A stretch of 64,000 bases of DNA from Fragilaria crotonensis (GCA_022925895.1 JAKSYS010000314.1:1-64000); one strand, 5' to 3'. Counted from the stretch's first letter, positions 24,901 to 36,273 are shown. Program-made: numbers and translations. Notes: generated from the sequence alone by a model not told the origin.

Positions 24901-25750
24901 GGCTTTGGTTTTTCCAGCGGAGGTAAGAAGTCGTCCTCGCGTGCTGCAGATGAAGTGATCGACAGAGATTCGATGCCCGGGGATAACGTTGTCGGCCTTG
25001 AGGATGTTCGTTCGGTCGCGAATGATGGTTGACGGCGTTGAACCAGGGATAGGACGTCGATGCTGCTTGCCGTACTGGCAAGCTGCACACTTTGGAAGGT
25101 TCGTCAGCTTGCAGGCTGCGGAATGAAGTCGGCGACTTGCTTCCGTTTGACTCAAGACTCCAGTTCTCAACAAGAACTGGATCTTCTTGAATCCAATGTG
25201 TCCGAGGCGATAATGCCATCGCAGAAGTTCCTTTTCGGCTTCGCTGAGGTTGTGATTCGTCTCATGGACCTCAGTGATCGTTGCGACGAGTGCGTCGGCC
25301 GCTTTGAAAGGATCCTGACCGTTGAAGGCGTCGGACGTTGGCAAGTTGTTCTGCGGGTTCACGAGTACCATAACTGCTCCTCGACTTGAGTCTCCAGGAA
25401 CGCCGCTCAAGGTAAGTCGATTCGATTCGACTTTGATCGTCTCGCCTTGGTAAGTCTGCAAGAGACTTGTGGTTGAGAGGAGTCGAACCTTAATGCCGGG
25501 TACGTAGAAAGCGGGAACCTTGATCATTCGCAGGTTGCCGTTCGTGTCGTGAACCGCCCAAGTGACTTCGCCTTGACCCTTGATTTGAAGTCCGCGGGCT
25601 ATTCCCTTGAGTTGGGTGATAGTGCCGGGGCTTCGCATCGTGCCCTGAAAGTCTTCAGGGTCGGGCGAAATGGAGATGCTCGCGCCAGAATCCCAAATGA
25701 TGGGAGCACTGTTCGTCGCACTTCCAAGAGCGTTTCGCATGCGTGCTGGC
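21945..25750 (-). CDS. pol region of copia C (PR-IN-RT-RH)
   Basis: Protease near 25690 (IIWDSGASISISPD). The integrase HHCC segment (WHYRLGHIGFKKIQ; CAACQYGKQHRRP) lies near 25050-25250, with the core through about 24350. Reverse transcriptase (WVFRRKRTPDGAISKYKAR; YVDDLGIAFS) lies at about 22800-23440, and RNase H (STLEAEYSALSSAMRT) at about 21945-22450. Domain order is standard copia. Limits are approximate because the coding region is broken in a few places. Confidence 0.88.
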
Positions 25751-26549
25751 GCTTGCAATGCCATTCGAAGCGTGGCGGTGCAAGCGAGATTGACGTGGGA
25801 GATGATCTTGTGAGCAGCGTTGCGTTGCTGTGTTGTCCATGGTGCAGGGACGAATGCATCAGGGGCGCCGTCGGCAGGAACGGGATGGTATTTCGGTCGA
25901 CGTGCTGGCTTTTTGCGTTGAGTTTGCGAGCGACGACTCGAAGTTCCGAACTCTCCCTTGTTGAGCGCATTCGTTGCGTACGGAGAGCGACGCGTGCGAA
26001 GGCGTTGCGTCTGACGTTGGAGCAACAACGTTCGCGTCTTCAATTCGTCAAGGTCGCGAAGACTTGTCTGCCTTTCGAGGGTCGGTGCGTTGAATGCGTT
26101 CTGATGACGTCGTTTGCGAAGACGATAGGGAAGAGGAGCCACAGCCTTGCGATGTTGAACTTCGCGTTGAGGCTTGAGTGAAGTCTTCAAGAGCTTAGCG
26201 AAGCGTCGGCGTTGCTTGCGAGTGAACGAAGTGCTTGTGGTTGCGTTCGTTTCTTGTTGGCAGGCTTCTGGCTTCCAAAAGGAGGTGGCCAGGAGTGCGA
26301 GCCAAAGGGCAGGAGCAAGGAACAGCGTTGGTTGCTCGAGGAGCACTTGACGAAGCGTGTCAACAATCGACGTCAGCAACAATGTCCATGGAATCGAACG
26401 TAGAGCATGGACTGCCAAGTTTGAACACTTCGGGATGACAAGACAAACGCCACAGAGTAGACGAGTAGAACCATAGCCTTCGAAAATAAAAACGTATAGA
26501 TTGATTCGAGCGCCGTAGACTGTAGTTTCTTGGCTGGGTTGTCGAAATC

Positions 26550-28035
26550 AATCATCCACACGACGGGTCGGCAACAGAGAATGCGGAAAGGTTGGCTTGA
26601 GCTGCCTGCGCGGGGCTGTCGTGTTGTTACGGCGTTGTCCTGTGTGGGTTGCGGTCGTGTGCGTAGTTGTCCAACGACGACATTTCTCACACCAATTGAA
26701 CGCCTTGTCCTTCACCTTTTTGGACGTCGCAGTTCCAGGAGGTGGGGGTACCGTGCGCCAAGACTGAGTTTTGTGAGCTCCAATTGCGTTGGTTGGAGTT
26801 CCGTTTCCAGGGACATTCTTGCGACCATTTTTATTCCTTTCCGGACACTTGTTGGACCAATGACCCGGTTTGCCACAGTTGTGACAATTGCCCTTCTTCG
26901 GCGTGTCCTGGCGAGGCGTCTGAGATTGGATCAGATTTAGGATTTCAGCTCGCGTGATCGCAGAACCTTCTGGCAGAGCGACATTTCCAAACGTCGCTGA
27001 CGGAACACGAGTGTCAGTGGCATGACTGGCTGGTGGCCATTCCTTCCTGTCGTACTGGAGGCGATATGCGTCTTCAGCTTGTCGACAAATATCTTGGTAA
27101 GTCAACTTTTCGGTCACCATGTGTGTTTGCGCCGCTGACTTCTCCTTGTACCCGATATCGAGCAAAGCCTGATCAAGCTTTTGCTTCGTCGCACGCAGCT
27201 GAAAGCGAAAGTCTTCATTGCCTGATCCGCCGGCGAGGAGGAATGTCTTCAACATCGTAAGTGTCAAGTTGTGGTCGTATTGACCAGCCGTTGTCAACTC
27301 ACGAGCGTCCTTGCGGAAGTCAGATGCAAGCAGTTCGAGATTCTCTCGGCATACTGCGATGGATGGCGGGCCTTGATCGCAGCCTTCAGGTCTTCAAAAC
27401 GTTCGATGGATGTGGATTGGATGGTTTTGATAAGCTGCAACCATACGATGTGGAATGAATCGGAGTCCTCTGTCTTTTCTTGGATTTTGCTCATGAGAGC
27501 AGGAGAGAGCGACGAGCACAAACTTGACGGCGGCGCGATCATTGCTCTTGTCGTACTTGTCGTACAACATGAGTTGCTCAGCGCTGAGGGTCTTGGCGGT
27601 TTGGATCGTGCGAGAATGGCTTTTGACGACGTTCGTCATCAGCAGTTCATTTTCGGGGTCGGGAAGGTACGCGATGCTGTCCATTCCGCAATCAGTGAGA
27701 TGATCCCAAACGGCGTTTTGGAAATCAATGAGGCTGCTGGTCGGGGAAAAGGGTGTTGGTAAGCCAGTGCGGCGGTAGTTGTAACCTTTCTGCGAAGCAC
27801 CAGCGTGGACGGGTCGGAGTTGATTCGGGGAAGTGAGCTCGTCGCTGGCACTTGGATCAAGGCCGATCCAGCCAGCGAGCGGTTTCCCTCCGGTCCAGGC
27901 GGACCAGTCATCTTTAGAGAGTGAGATGACGTTACCCATAATGGGCTTTACAGGTCTGTCGGAGGTGACGGGGTCACTGACAGGTGTCGGAGACGTGGTG
28001 GTGACGGGATCACCAGTAGGAGTCGGAGACGCCAT
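26550..28035 (-). CDS. gag region of copia C
   Basis: Starts MASPTPTGDPVTTTSPTPVS and runs through a copia gag-like region (WIGLDPSASDEL; QNAVWDHLTDCGMD). It continues to a single CCHC zinc knuckle, CHNCGKPGHWSNKCP, encoded near 26850-26900. It would form the particle core. It is part of a nearly whole element; limits are approximate. Confidence 0.8.
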
Positions 28036-28318
28036 CTTAGACTAACGCGGTGCGTGTCTTGGGGTGCTGGGAGCAATGAACACGGAGTGTTGACGTTGGA
28101 GAACGTGCGTCGCTAGGTCGACGGTAGTAGAGTAGTCGGAGACTTAGATCGACAGTCGAACGGAGTTGACTGGGCTGCAGCGGAGAGCGACGAGTACTGT
28201 CGAGTACTTCGTTAGATCGGAGATCGGTGGGGAGCTTTGGTAAAGCTCTGGTAGTCCTTGGGAAGGAGTTGGCTTGAAGAAGCGTTAGGTGTTAGCCTAT
28301 AACTTGGGCAAAATAACC

Positions 28319-28724
28319 ACTTGAGAGTCGCTGCCGGAGGCTGTACTCTAAACGTAGCTACTGGTATTCGGTACCGTACCGTAGGACGATGAATTCGTGA
28401 GAGTTTCTCTACACTAACAGTAAGTGCTTGGGAGAGCCTTTCACAAATAGTAGGTCCTAAGATTATAAACTAAAATGTAGCAAATAAAGTGAGCTTTGAA
28501 ATGGCTCAAGAGATATGTCAGGTAGATCATATCAAATTGAATTCACCTCATTGGATGAGGTGAGATGAGCACCATTTCATATCTTGTCGGTCTTGACAAG
28601 TAGCTAATTATACCGTCCACATTTAGAATCGTGCTTTGTTCTGTTTCACATGTATGACCTTACAGTACGATGGCGTACGCTGCGGAGCAGCACAGTACGG
28701 TCGTTACAGTCGTCAGTTTTAACT
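28319..28724 (-). repeat. 5' LTR of copia C
   Basis: 406 bp, identical by eye to 21437..21842, and followed on the plus strand by CAGCC (28725-28729). Confidence 0.88.
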
Positions 28725-28729
28725 CAGCC
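28725..28729. repeat. CAGCC target duplication, right copy
   Basis: Directly follows the 5' LTR of copia C. It is the third copy of the same 5 bp in this region. Confidence 0.75.
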
Positions 28730-28912
28730 TAATCCGACTTGGGATTTTGAAGTACTCGGAGTGACTGGAGACTGGAGTATTCCGTACTGTCGATGTTAGT
28801 CGAGTAATGAAGATCGTAAGACAGTACTTGTACTCCACTACAACGTACTCCGAGACTCCGAGTACCGAGTAGTAGTACTCTATTGACTGTTGACCTCCCA
28901 AGGATTCCCACC

Positions 28913-29619
28913 ATGACGGTATGCAATCGTACGCGAGCTCTTCTGCTCCTGGTTCTTGCCTCCTTCTTGGCGCGACTATCGGAATCACTGCTAATTGGGC
29001 CGAATGAAAGAACACGACGAGCCTGGATGAAGAATGTTGTAGCAGCGTGTTCGATTGCTGCCGCGACAAACACTGGTGCAGTTCGGCCGGCCTTTGCAGT
29101 CACGCAAGAAGAGAAGGACAAGGCAAACATTCTCAAGGGGTATCAGAGACTCAACTATTTGCTTGATAATTGGGAAAAAGAAACCACTGTGTGCAATACC
29201 TCAAACGACAATCCATACCTAGGTTGCGATCGAAGTCCGCTCAAGGTGATGGCTTATTTGGGGTACAAGAACACCGAAGACCCCCTTTTTAAGGCAGATA
29301 AAGCGATGCTACGACTACAACAATTCGTCCCTGCCCAATTTGAAGATGAATACTTGGAGGCGATGGATAAATGGGTCGGTAAGTTATCGTGTGTTCGTGC
29401 CGCAATCGAGTCATTACTGGTGTGCTCAAGGTTACTCCCCCTCACACATCAGAGAAGAGTGAAGAGGGAAGTGGCATGGCGTACATATCAAGCTGGGGTG
29501 AATCAAACCCTGGGGGAGGCAAGGATCGAGTTGCCCTGTTTATTGAACGGTCCAAAATGGATGTCGTTGCCTGTCGTGATAGTCTAGGCACTGTCATACG
29601 CATTCTCGAACTTAAGTAG
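28913..29619 (+). CDS. Predicted thylakoid-lumen protein, function unknown
   Basis: A 210-residue protein from two exons (28913..29378 and 29453..29619). The 74-nt intron has donor GTAAGT and acceptor CACATCAG, and phase 1 is preserved. The N-terminus has a signal peptide (RALLLLVLASFLARLSES), then a twin-arginine stretch and hydrophobic segment (RRAWMKNVVAACSIAAATN) ending RPAFA. That is the bipartite form expected for transport into complex plastids and then across the thylakoid. The mature part has paired Cys (TTVC, LGCD) and ends VACRDSLGTVIRILELK. I could not assign it to a named photosystem or lumen family. The ATG follows a short GTAC-rich leader only about 180 bp from copia C, which may affect its promoter. 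Confidence 0.75.
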
Positions 29620-29688
29620 ACAGAAACGGCTATGATAGGTGGTTTGATTTAAGAATAAAAAAGACATTTCCCCTTTGAGCAAGTATTT

Positions 29689-30390
29689 TTAGGCCGCAGG
29701 TGCGGCAGGTTGGTGAATCGCATTACCAAAGTTGAACTTGAAAAATGCGACTCTGGCTAGGTTCTCGAGTTGCTGCATGTGTGCATTGGCGTCATCATGC
29801 TTGCCAAGTTCGACTTCAATCTGAGATACCACGTTCAAAACTTTGATAAGGAGATAAAGGCGTACCTCAGTCATGTGCTCCGCATCCGTGTGAGCAATGC
29901 AAGTTCGACCAGCTAGCACTGATAATGACATTGTGAGGAGTTTAACTGCGCTCTCTTTCAGCGTTACTGATGCGTCGCCCTTGTGTTGGGTTCCAGCCCA
30001 TCGGTTGAGTAATCCGAAATTAAAAAGAAGAATGGCCGTGGTCATTTCAGGACTTTGCTTCAATGGAGCTCCAGTTCGGGTATGAATTGCCTTCATTCGT
30101 AGGGGCATACCAAGCCCATGCAGCTCTCCTAAATTGAATGGAGGCAAGTTCTTCGCTTCCAGCAGCCGCTTGGTGCATGCAAAAACTGCTTCATTGCTTC
30201 GTGATAAGGTTTGTTCATAGCATGGATTGTCTTGAACTGGTCTGATGACGTCTTTGACAACGTGGATGGCTTCCCGAAGCGCTGCTGCTGCTGATTGAAA
30301 AGAATTGGCTTCCATGAGATCAACACCAAGGTTATTGAGCTGCAAAACATTCGGATACTGATCATGGTGCATGTTGACGGAGACGAGCAT
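29689..30390 (-). CDS. TPR-like helical repeat protein
   Basis: An uninterrupted 233-residue protein. The N-terminal part reads like a tetratricopeptide repeat (LQLNNLGVDLMEANSFQSAA followed by LREAIHVV), and two further helical pairs lie near residues 115-160 (ILLFNFGLLNRWAG) and 175-215. Proteins of this layout are common in diatoms and presumably mediate protein contacts, but the partner is unknown. It ends 69 bp from the convergent lumen-protein gene. The Met at 30390 is the first in frame; nothing like a targeting peptide is seen. Confidence 0.65.
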   Translation of the reverse strand: MLVSVNMHHDQYPNVLQLNNLGVDLMEANSFQSAAAALREAIHVVKDVIRPVQDNPCYEQTLSRSNEAVFACTKRLLEAKNLPPFNLGELHGLGMPLRMKAIHTRTGAPLKQSPEMTTAILLFNFGLLNRWAGTQHKGDASVTLKESAVKLLTMSLSVLAGRTCIAHTDAEHMTEVRLYLLIKVLNVVSQIEVELGKHDDANAHMQQLENLARVAFFKFNFGNAIHQPAAPAA

Positions 30391-31744
30391 GTTATCCTGC
30401 GTTGTTGCAGCTGCCTGGACAAAATAAATGGGAAAAATCCAAAGCGAAGACTACTACTCTAGTACGTTTGATTATTGTGCGTTGATGCGATTATGTTCGG
30501 TTGAGAGAACACGACCCATCATTTATCAACTGGGCATATGAAATATGAACTATGAATAGTGACCGAAGCTTGGGTCTATTGTACTCCAGCCATTACAGGA
30601 ACCCAGTGTACTCCGAAGAAGTATCATACAGGAATTCCATTCGGTCGTACGAACCACATAGGTTCGAGGACACTCCAGTACTACTTGCACTGTCCGACAT
30701 AGCTTGTGCAGGCAGTTCAATCTTGCGCGATTCGAGGTCGCTGTGAACGGTCATCAATCACCATAAAAGTTCGGCGGACGTCGTTGGCTTCATGCGAGTG
30801 AAATTGTTATGCTTTGTACATAGAAAATGGCCTAGATACTACGACCAGGATGGAGTAGTCCGGTGCTTCTGCCTCTTGAACTTCAGAATAAGTAGGATAT
30901 CAGTCATTGTCGTTCAGCTCTGGTTATTGCATTCTGTCGTGCTCAGACATTATTTGGTATCAGTATTACGTGCAGGAGTCATTTCGGAATCGGGAATGCG
31001 TGTCGAGCTCAGGAGCTAATAAGTCTTTCGTTTGACGGCGATCACAATAAAGTCATGGTCAAGAGTCAGGACGACTACTTGTACTGCAGGAGCGGTACTG
31101 TCCAGGTAGCATATGTACTATGTACACTCATGTACATCCCGAATCTTTGCGTACACACAACCCATTAATGAATGATACTGAACGAACGAATGATACTGGA
31201 GTACAATAGTGTGTACTCCGAGTAGCTTGTAACCAGGGCTTCCCAGTACATGTACATGGCCTTGTTTGTATTATGTCGTACTAACACGTACTAACTGCGT
31301 TAGTATGACATACTAAGTACCAGGTACGCCAACTTTCCAGGTGTGTACTAGTAGTACGTTGTTAGTACATCACAGTACACCAGTACACAGTGCAGATTCT
31401 ACGTGTTTTTCTACGCAATGCACCAGTATGCATTACATGTAGCATGAAGCATGATGCATGATGATCTGCACTCATGTAAACAACAAATGAGACAGACCAT
31501 GGAATCAAGCAATTCAAGTCTCAGCTTGACATGGTTCTGGCTTTCGAAGGGTTATGACTAGTTGAGTAGATGTCATCCACTTCTGCTGCACCTGTTGCTA
31601 CACGACTCCTGACAGTGACAAGGCCACTGATTGACGAACATGTCTGCATAACATTTCCAATTGCAACAAACACAACCATATGATGAGCTCTGAGAAACAA
31701 GCAAACATTTTTCCTGATAATACTGTAGTTAAGCTTTAAGTCCC
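30391..31744. other. Intergenic, no gene recognised
   Basis: Only short, unconvincing open frames. Around 31080-31440 it is rich in GTAC-containing short repeats (TACTCCGAGTA, ACATGTACATG). Confidence 0.45.
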
Positions 31745-31747
31745 TTA

Positions 31748-32513
31748 GAGCAAGTCTTATCATGGGTATAAGTCAATCGTGTTTCGGAAAAATTTCAAAA
31801 CGCAATTCTTATGGGGGTACAAGGATTTTGGGGGTCAAATTTTAGACTTTTTTTTATACCTAGGTATAAATTCTCGAAATTTATACCTAGGTATAAACTT
31901 TTGCACCCCTCGGGGTATAGTACTGTATCATTGCTCCAGTGGTAAAATGTACAGTTTCTACATGAATTTTCACACCATCATTATACCAGCTTGCTTGTTG
32001 TCACCATTTCATTCCGAGTGATGCATCACATTCACAACGAATGCACAACCAAGATGGCAACTCCACAAGGAACTCCTCACCAAAGACACCACTCCCATTA
32101 TCATCCATTGTGAATGATGATTTATGATGAATGAAGGGATTTTGATTGATGAAGAACTAGTTGTGATGACACAGTGCACTTTGTTCGTGGTGAAGTCATC
32201 AGGGTGATTTTCATGTTTCATTGACACGTAGACACGTAGACTACTATACTGGTAGTCGTACTCATCAACAACCAGAAGAATGAAGTATTCTGCTCTATGA
32301 CATAGGCGTAGTACCGGTAGATGCATAAAAAACTGACAGTACCATATGACAACGGTACCCATACGACTACTTCGATTCTTTATTTCGCTCAAGGGTATAC
32401 GGCGTTTACCATAAGAATTGCGTTTTTTAATTTTTTTACGAGGGTCTAAATTTTATACCCGGGGTATAAAATTCTACTTTTACACTTTACACCCCCCACG
32501 ATAAGACATGCTC
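31748..32513. mobile_element. MITE with TTA duplication
   Basis: A 766-bp non-coding element. Terminal inverted repeats start GAGCAAGTCTTATCATGGG on the left and GAGCATGTCTTATCGTGGG on the right (inverted). TTA stands on both sides (31745-31747, 32514-32516). A second shared inverted block, AACGCAATTCTTATGG, lies about 55-120 bp inside each end. Inside is a pair of perfect palindromes, TTTATACCTAGGTATAAA. The 3-bp TWA duplication suggests mobilisation by a PIF/Harbinger transposase, but the end sequence differs from the Harbinger copy in this window. Confidence 0.8.
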
Positions 32514-33260
32514 TTATGAAGTCACCCTCTTTCCTGAACACTACACAGTCGTGCGCCACGATGTCACCTGGTACTTCTTCTCCATATTTTTGTGAATTTT
32601 ATGTAATGTCTTCAGATAAAGTCCATCCCTCTGGCAGGAACCACAAAGCATTGAGAGGTGAGGAAAAAGGAGCAGCATGCGTGCAAGCAGAGATAGGTGA
32701 CCCAGGAGACCAAGCACGACAGGACTGGGCACATGAAGGATGGCTGGAGTGGGAATGACCAATGGTTTCACAGCAAATAAGCATCCTTTTGATATGTTAA
32801 GGTGAGGGCTGCAAAAGTGACAGCCAGAAGAGTGCACAGGAACCAATGCAGAGGCTGAGATCCTGTCGGGGGCAATTGTCACAGCTTGTTACTAGGAGTT
32901 AGGAGTACCAACATGTTCCCTGGGAGATGAATGACATGGCTGTGAGGGCCACGGGGTTGGGGCCTAAGCAGGTCAAAGCATGCTTGATGGCCACATGGAG
33001 GAGCGACAGCAGAAGAGGAAGGGGATGAATGTGAGTGGGGGTTGTCTGCCTTTTTCCATGCTTGGAAATGAGATGCTGGCATGCAGAACAAATGCACATT
33101 GCCAAAGACATTCAGTGGAGAGTTGCGGGCCCCAAAGCGGGTGAATGCCGGGCAAACATTGCTCACGGCATCCTTGTTCCATTTGAAATCGCGCAATGCG
33201 ACCAATGGGGGAGAGTGTGGCACATCAATATCAGTGGGCAAAAAGCTCGAGTAGATGCTG

Positions 33261-33277
33261 ATATGATGCTAATTGTT
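33261..33277. repeat. 17-bp target duplication of the LINE (left copy)
   Basis: ATATGATGCTAATTGTT at 33261-33277 is repeated exactly at 33718-33734 and encloses the LINE fragment. Confidence 0.85.
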
Positions 33278-33717
33278 ACGGGTCTCCGGTGGCAAGTCGC
33301 CATCATTGGAATCCTATGGGATCAATGGTGGGCTATATGGGTGAGTCGGAACAAAGACTTACATGGGGCTGACAACCTGTCGAGGGCACAGGCCGAGACA
33401 CGAGAGGTACATCGGAAATTGAGGGAACTGTATGACCTTCGGTCACGTCTAAGCAACGAAGTACAAGCGCTAGCTAATGTACGAAGATGTAACGGAGCAC
33501 TACTATGATCGACCAATCAGCAGGGTAAACAAAAATTGGATAGCAATCCATGAGCCGCTCATTAAGGCGGATGAGGGACACGATCTATTCGAGAATATTT
33601 GATATCATCGTTATCAAAAACATAAGCGTAAGGTATGGATGCGGGGGCTTGCTTGTCTGCGCAAGAAGGCAAGGTTTCGACGTGTGGGTTACGTTAAACT
33701 AGAGTTCGGTTTTTTTT
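33278..33717 (+). mobile_element. 5'-truncated LINE (non-LTR) fragment
   Basis: A 440-bp insertion with a perfect 17-bp duplication on each side, typical of target-primed reverse transcription. The plus strand encodes what looks like the C-terminal tail of a LINE ORF2 (LWDQWWAIWVSRNKDLHGAD, then REVHRKLRELYDLRSRL). Further on is WIAIHEPLIKADEGH, a pattern seen downstream of the reverse transcriptase in algal Ambal-like elements. The 5' end is cut off, so no polymerase domain is present. The right end is T-rich (CGGTTTTTTTT) rather than a poly-A tail. Confidence 0.75.
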
Positions 33718-35598
33718 ATATGATGCTAATTGTTGGCTGGACTATCTGAAAGTCAGGGTAAGATGCCAAGATTGGCATAAATGGGCAGTGGCATCTGCAA
33801 TATGACAACATTGTAGAGAGACAATGCCATGCATCATTGCTTGAAGATCATGCCAGTCAGTGCAGATGCCATCAGGCATGATGTGGCAAAGATGCCAATA
33901 GGTGCTGTGCGTGGGGGTAGTGAGAGTTGAAGTGAGTGCAAAGGATAGTGTCACAAAAATGCCACAGGCCACTGGTATTATCAGCCTCAGAATTAACAGG
34001 CCCAGCCAGCAATAGAGCGGAGGTGGCAGACCACACGATGGTACATCCTGCTGGTGGAGGGAGCAAGCTCAGGCATATTTTGTACTTTCCCAAGCCAAGA
34101 CAGAAGTTAATGCACATTTGGCAGATCAGCCAATCCAGATGGTGTGCTCGTGGACATAGCTACCTCACCAACAGCAAAACAACTTGTATAGGCAGGATGC
34201 CCATGGTTGGCTCTAGGTCCTACGGTAGATGAAGACTCTGCCCAAGTTGTTGGTGCCCAAGATCAGGGCATCTTGCTGGACTTGTTGGGGGGAACAGATG
34301 GTACCACCAGAGGAGTACTTCGGCAGGGTCGAGGGTATCAAGACAGATACTGCCCTTGTTGAGGTGGCAGGCATTGATTGCAGGCGCCAATATCGGACAG
34401 GGAAACCGGGACCAGTGCTCCCTTCTTAATAGGAGGGCAATGGCTCCTGTAGTCTGCCATCCATAATATAGCATCGTTCCAAGCAAAGATGTGGCAGTTC
34501 AGGCATGTTTGAGGATACCTGCCACCATGTCTGTGTTCATGCTACTAGCTAAAGCAATCAAGCCAAGAGACGAGACCACAGCCAAAGTGAGGGAGCCAAG
34601 ATAGTATGGAGCAGAGCTCTCATAGCAATTGGTACCACTTTTTGAGGGGTAGGCACTTCAAAGGATGCTTGATCTTATCCAACAGGATCTACAAGTATAC
34701 CAAGTGGTGATGAGGCAGCTCTACCAACCGTCTCCGAGCTCCGCCCGAGCATTTTTGTGTGTGCTTCTAAAAAGCTGCTGGTTCTTAGCTAGCACATTGC
34801 CAATGTGGAATCCCTTTTCTGTTATGCGGCGGGCATTGGACAACATTGATCTCCAAAAAGGTGATGCAGAGCATTTGCTGCTGCTGCCAATTTGATTGAC
34901 CACCAACAAAAGACATCCACACTAATAGATGTCTAGGGTGGCCAGCGGATTCCACAAGCGTCCTCAAAGGCTGTGTTGTCAGCTGCTCATGTGGTTGCTG
35001 GCCATCGACAAGGCTGGGCATTGCTGAGTGGCAGTGTGGAAGCTGTAATTTCTTCTCAGCAATGCAGCGTTCCATTCGCCCCGCCTTTGCCACATTGATG
35101 CATTCTTGGCCAGCGTGCATCATGCAGTTTCAGCGAACAAGGGGTAAAGATGGGAAAATAATATCCAACCTACAAGCAGTGCCAGAGAGAATGCCACAAG
35201 TATTCTCCTTGCTGGGGATGTATAAAGGCACATAGCCAGCACAACTCGGAGAAGCTATCCACAAAATCGACTTTTGCCAGTTTAGGCCGCCCAAACTTGG
35301 GGTCCGCATGCACAATGCACGAGAGCGCAACCGAAGTGCATGCCTTCTAGCCGTGTGAGGTGAACTGTTCCCCTCCTCCTGTTGACCTTAGAGAAAGGGG
35401 TACTGGCCACTGGGCCACCGCCAACAGGGGGAAGAATCGTCCAGTGAAGTAGTGCACAAGAATTGAGAAGCTCTTCATAAACGAACTCGTCGGTGTATTC
35501 CACGTCCAACTTGTGTGGTTCCTCGGTGGGTGGCATGGTGAGCCAGTCTAATCATGTCACCAGCTAAAGATCAGTGTGAATGTTTGACGATCTAGTTT

Positions 35599-35726
35599 CC
35601 CACAACCCACAACCCACAACCCACAACCCACAACCCACAACCCACAACCCACAACCCACAACCCACAACCCACAACCCACAACCCACAACCCACAACCCA
35701 CAACCCACAACCCACAACCCACAACC
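35599..35726. repeat. (CCCACAA)n tandem repeat, about 18 units
   Basis: A perfect 7-bp tandem repeat of 128 bp, TTGTGGG on the other strand. It is G-rich and 7 bp like some telomere repeats but is not a known telomere sequence. Confidence 0.95.
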
Positions 35727-36273
35727 ATTAAAGCCCGATTAGGTCGAGTGGACTGACAATGCACACCCATGCTAGGATCTACGATACACAGTACGACAGT
35801 GTGCAGTGACGGTAATATGAAAAACGGACAAAGCACTACTCGGTGTGCAAGTACTGGTACCGGTACGCAATTTTTTCGATCCGTTCAATGCTCATCGCTC
35901 CTATTACTATGATACGTACTGAGCACGGAGTACTAGAGTAGGAGTACTATCATATACAATACTTCAAATTTACCGTTCCACTACGTCCGCGGTCGTAGAA
36001 TTATCTGACTAACAGTACTCCGTCCAGCAGGGAAAACTCAACAGCAAAGATCGCGTCCGTTTTCTCTGGTATGCCGGGAGTCTTGGTTCAACATCAACTT
36101 CAAACAACAGGGAAACGACTGAAATCTGGAGTCTGGATCTGGATTCTCTCTAGAGCAGAGTCTATGTATGATATGCGTATACAATTCGAACAGTGCTATT
36201 GTCGAGCGCACCCTTAGTCAAGTAGAGTAGACACAGTGGCCCATCCATACATCACTAACACAACGTTCATTTC
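35727..36273. other. Intergenic upstream of nitrile hydratase gene
   Basis: No gene recognised. It should hold the nitrile hydratase promoter; no clear TATA box or named motif was seen. Confidence 0.4.

Larger units (their letters stand above)
21437..28724 (-). mobile_element. Ty1/copia retrotransposon C, very young, nearly whole
   Basis: A 7.3-kb copia element on the minus strand. Its two 406-bp LTRs appear identical by eye, so it inserted very recently. CAGCC flanks both ends. Reading the minus strand, a polypurine tract (AAAGGGAG) lies just before the 3' LTR, and TGG, as in most primer-binding sites, spans the end of the 5' LTR. Gag with a CCHC knuckle is followed by protease, integrase, reverse transcriptase and RNase H. 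The coding region is divided by only a handful of breaks (about four); some could be family-type frameshifting or read-through, or sequence errors. Confidence 0.92.
32517..35598. other. Unrecognised degenerate sequence around a LINE insertion
   Basis: Apart from the LINE fragment at 33278-33717, no gene was identified. The minus strand has many medium-length open stretches in all frames (for example 32879-33241, 34785-35123 and 35282-35536) with protein-like composition but no recognised domain. That is what an old, decayed repeat would look like. Confidence 0.35.

Noticed and set aside
33035-33508. A complete 157-residue gene
   Set aside because: Its first part lies outside the 17-bp duplication and its second part is the LINE tail, so the frame joins unrelated pieces by chance.
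35599-35726. Interstitial telomere
   Set aside because: The unit CCCACAA does not match TTAGGG, TTTAGGG or another telomere repeat I know; recorded as a tandem repeat only.
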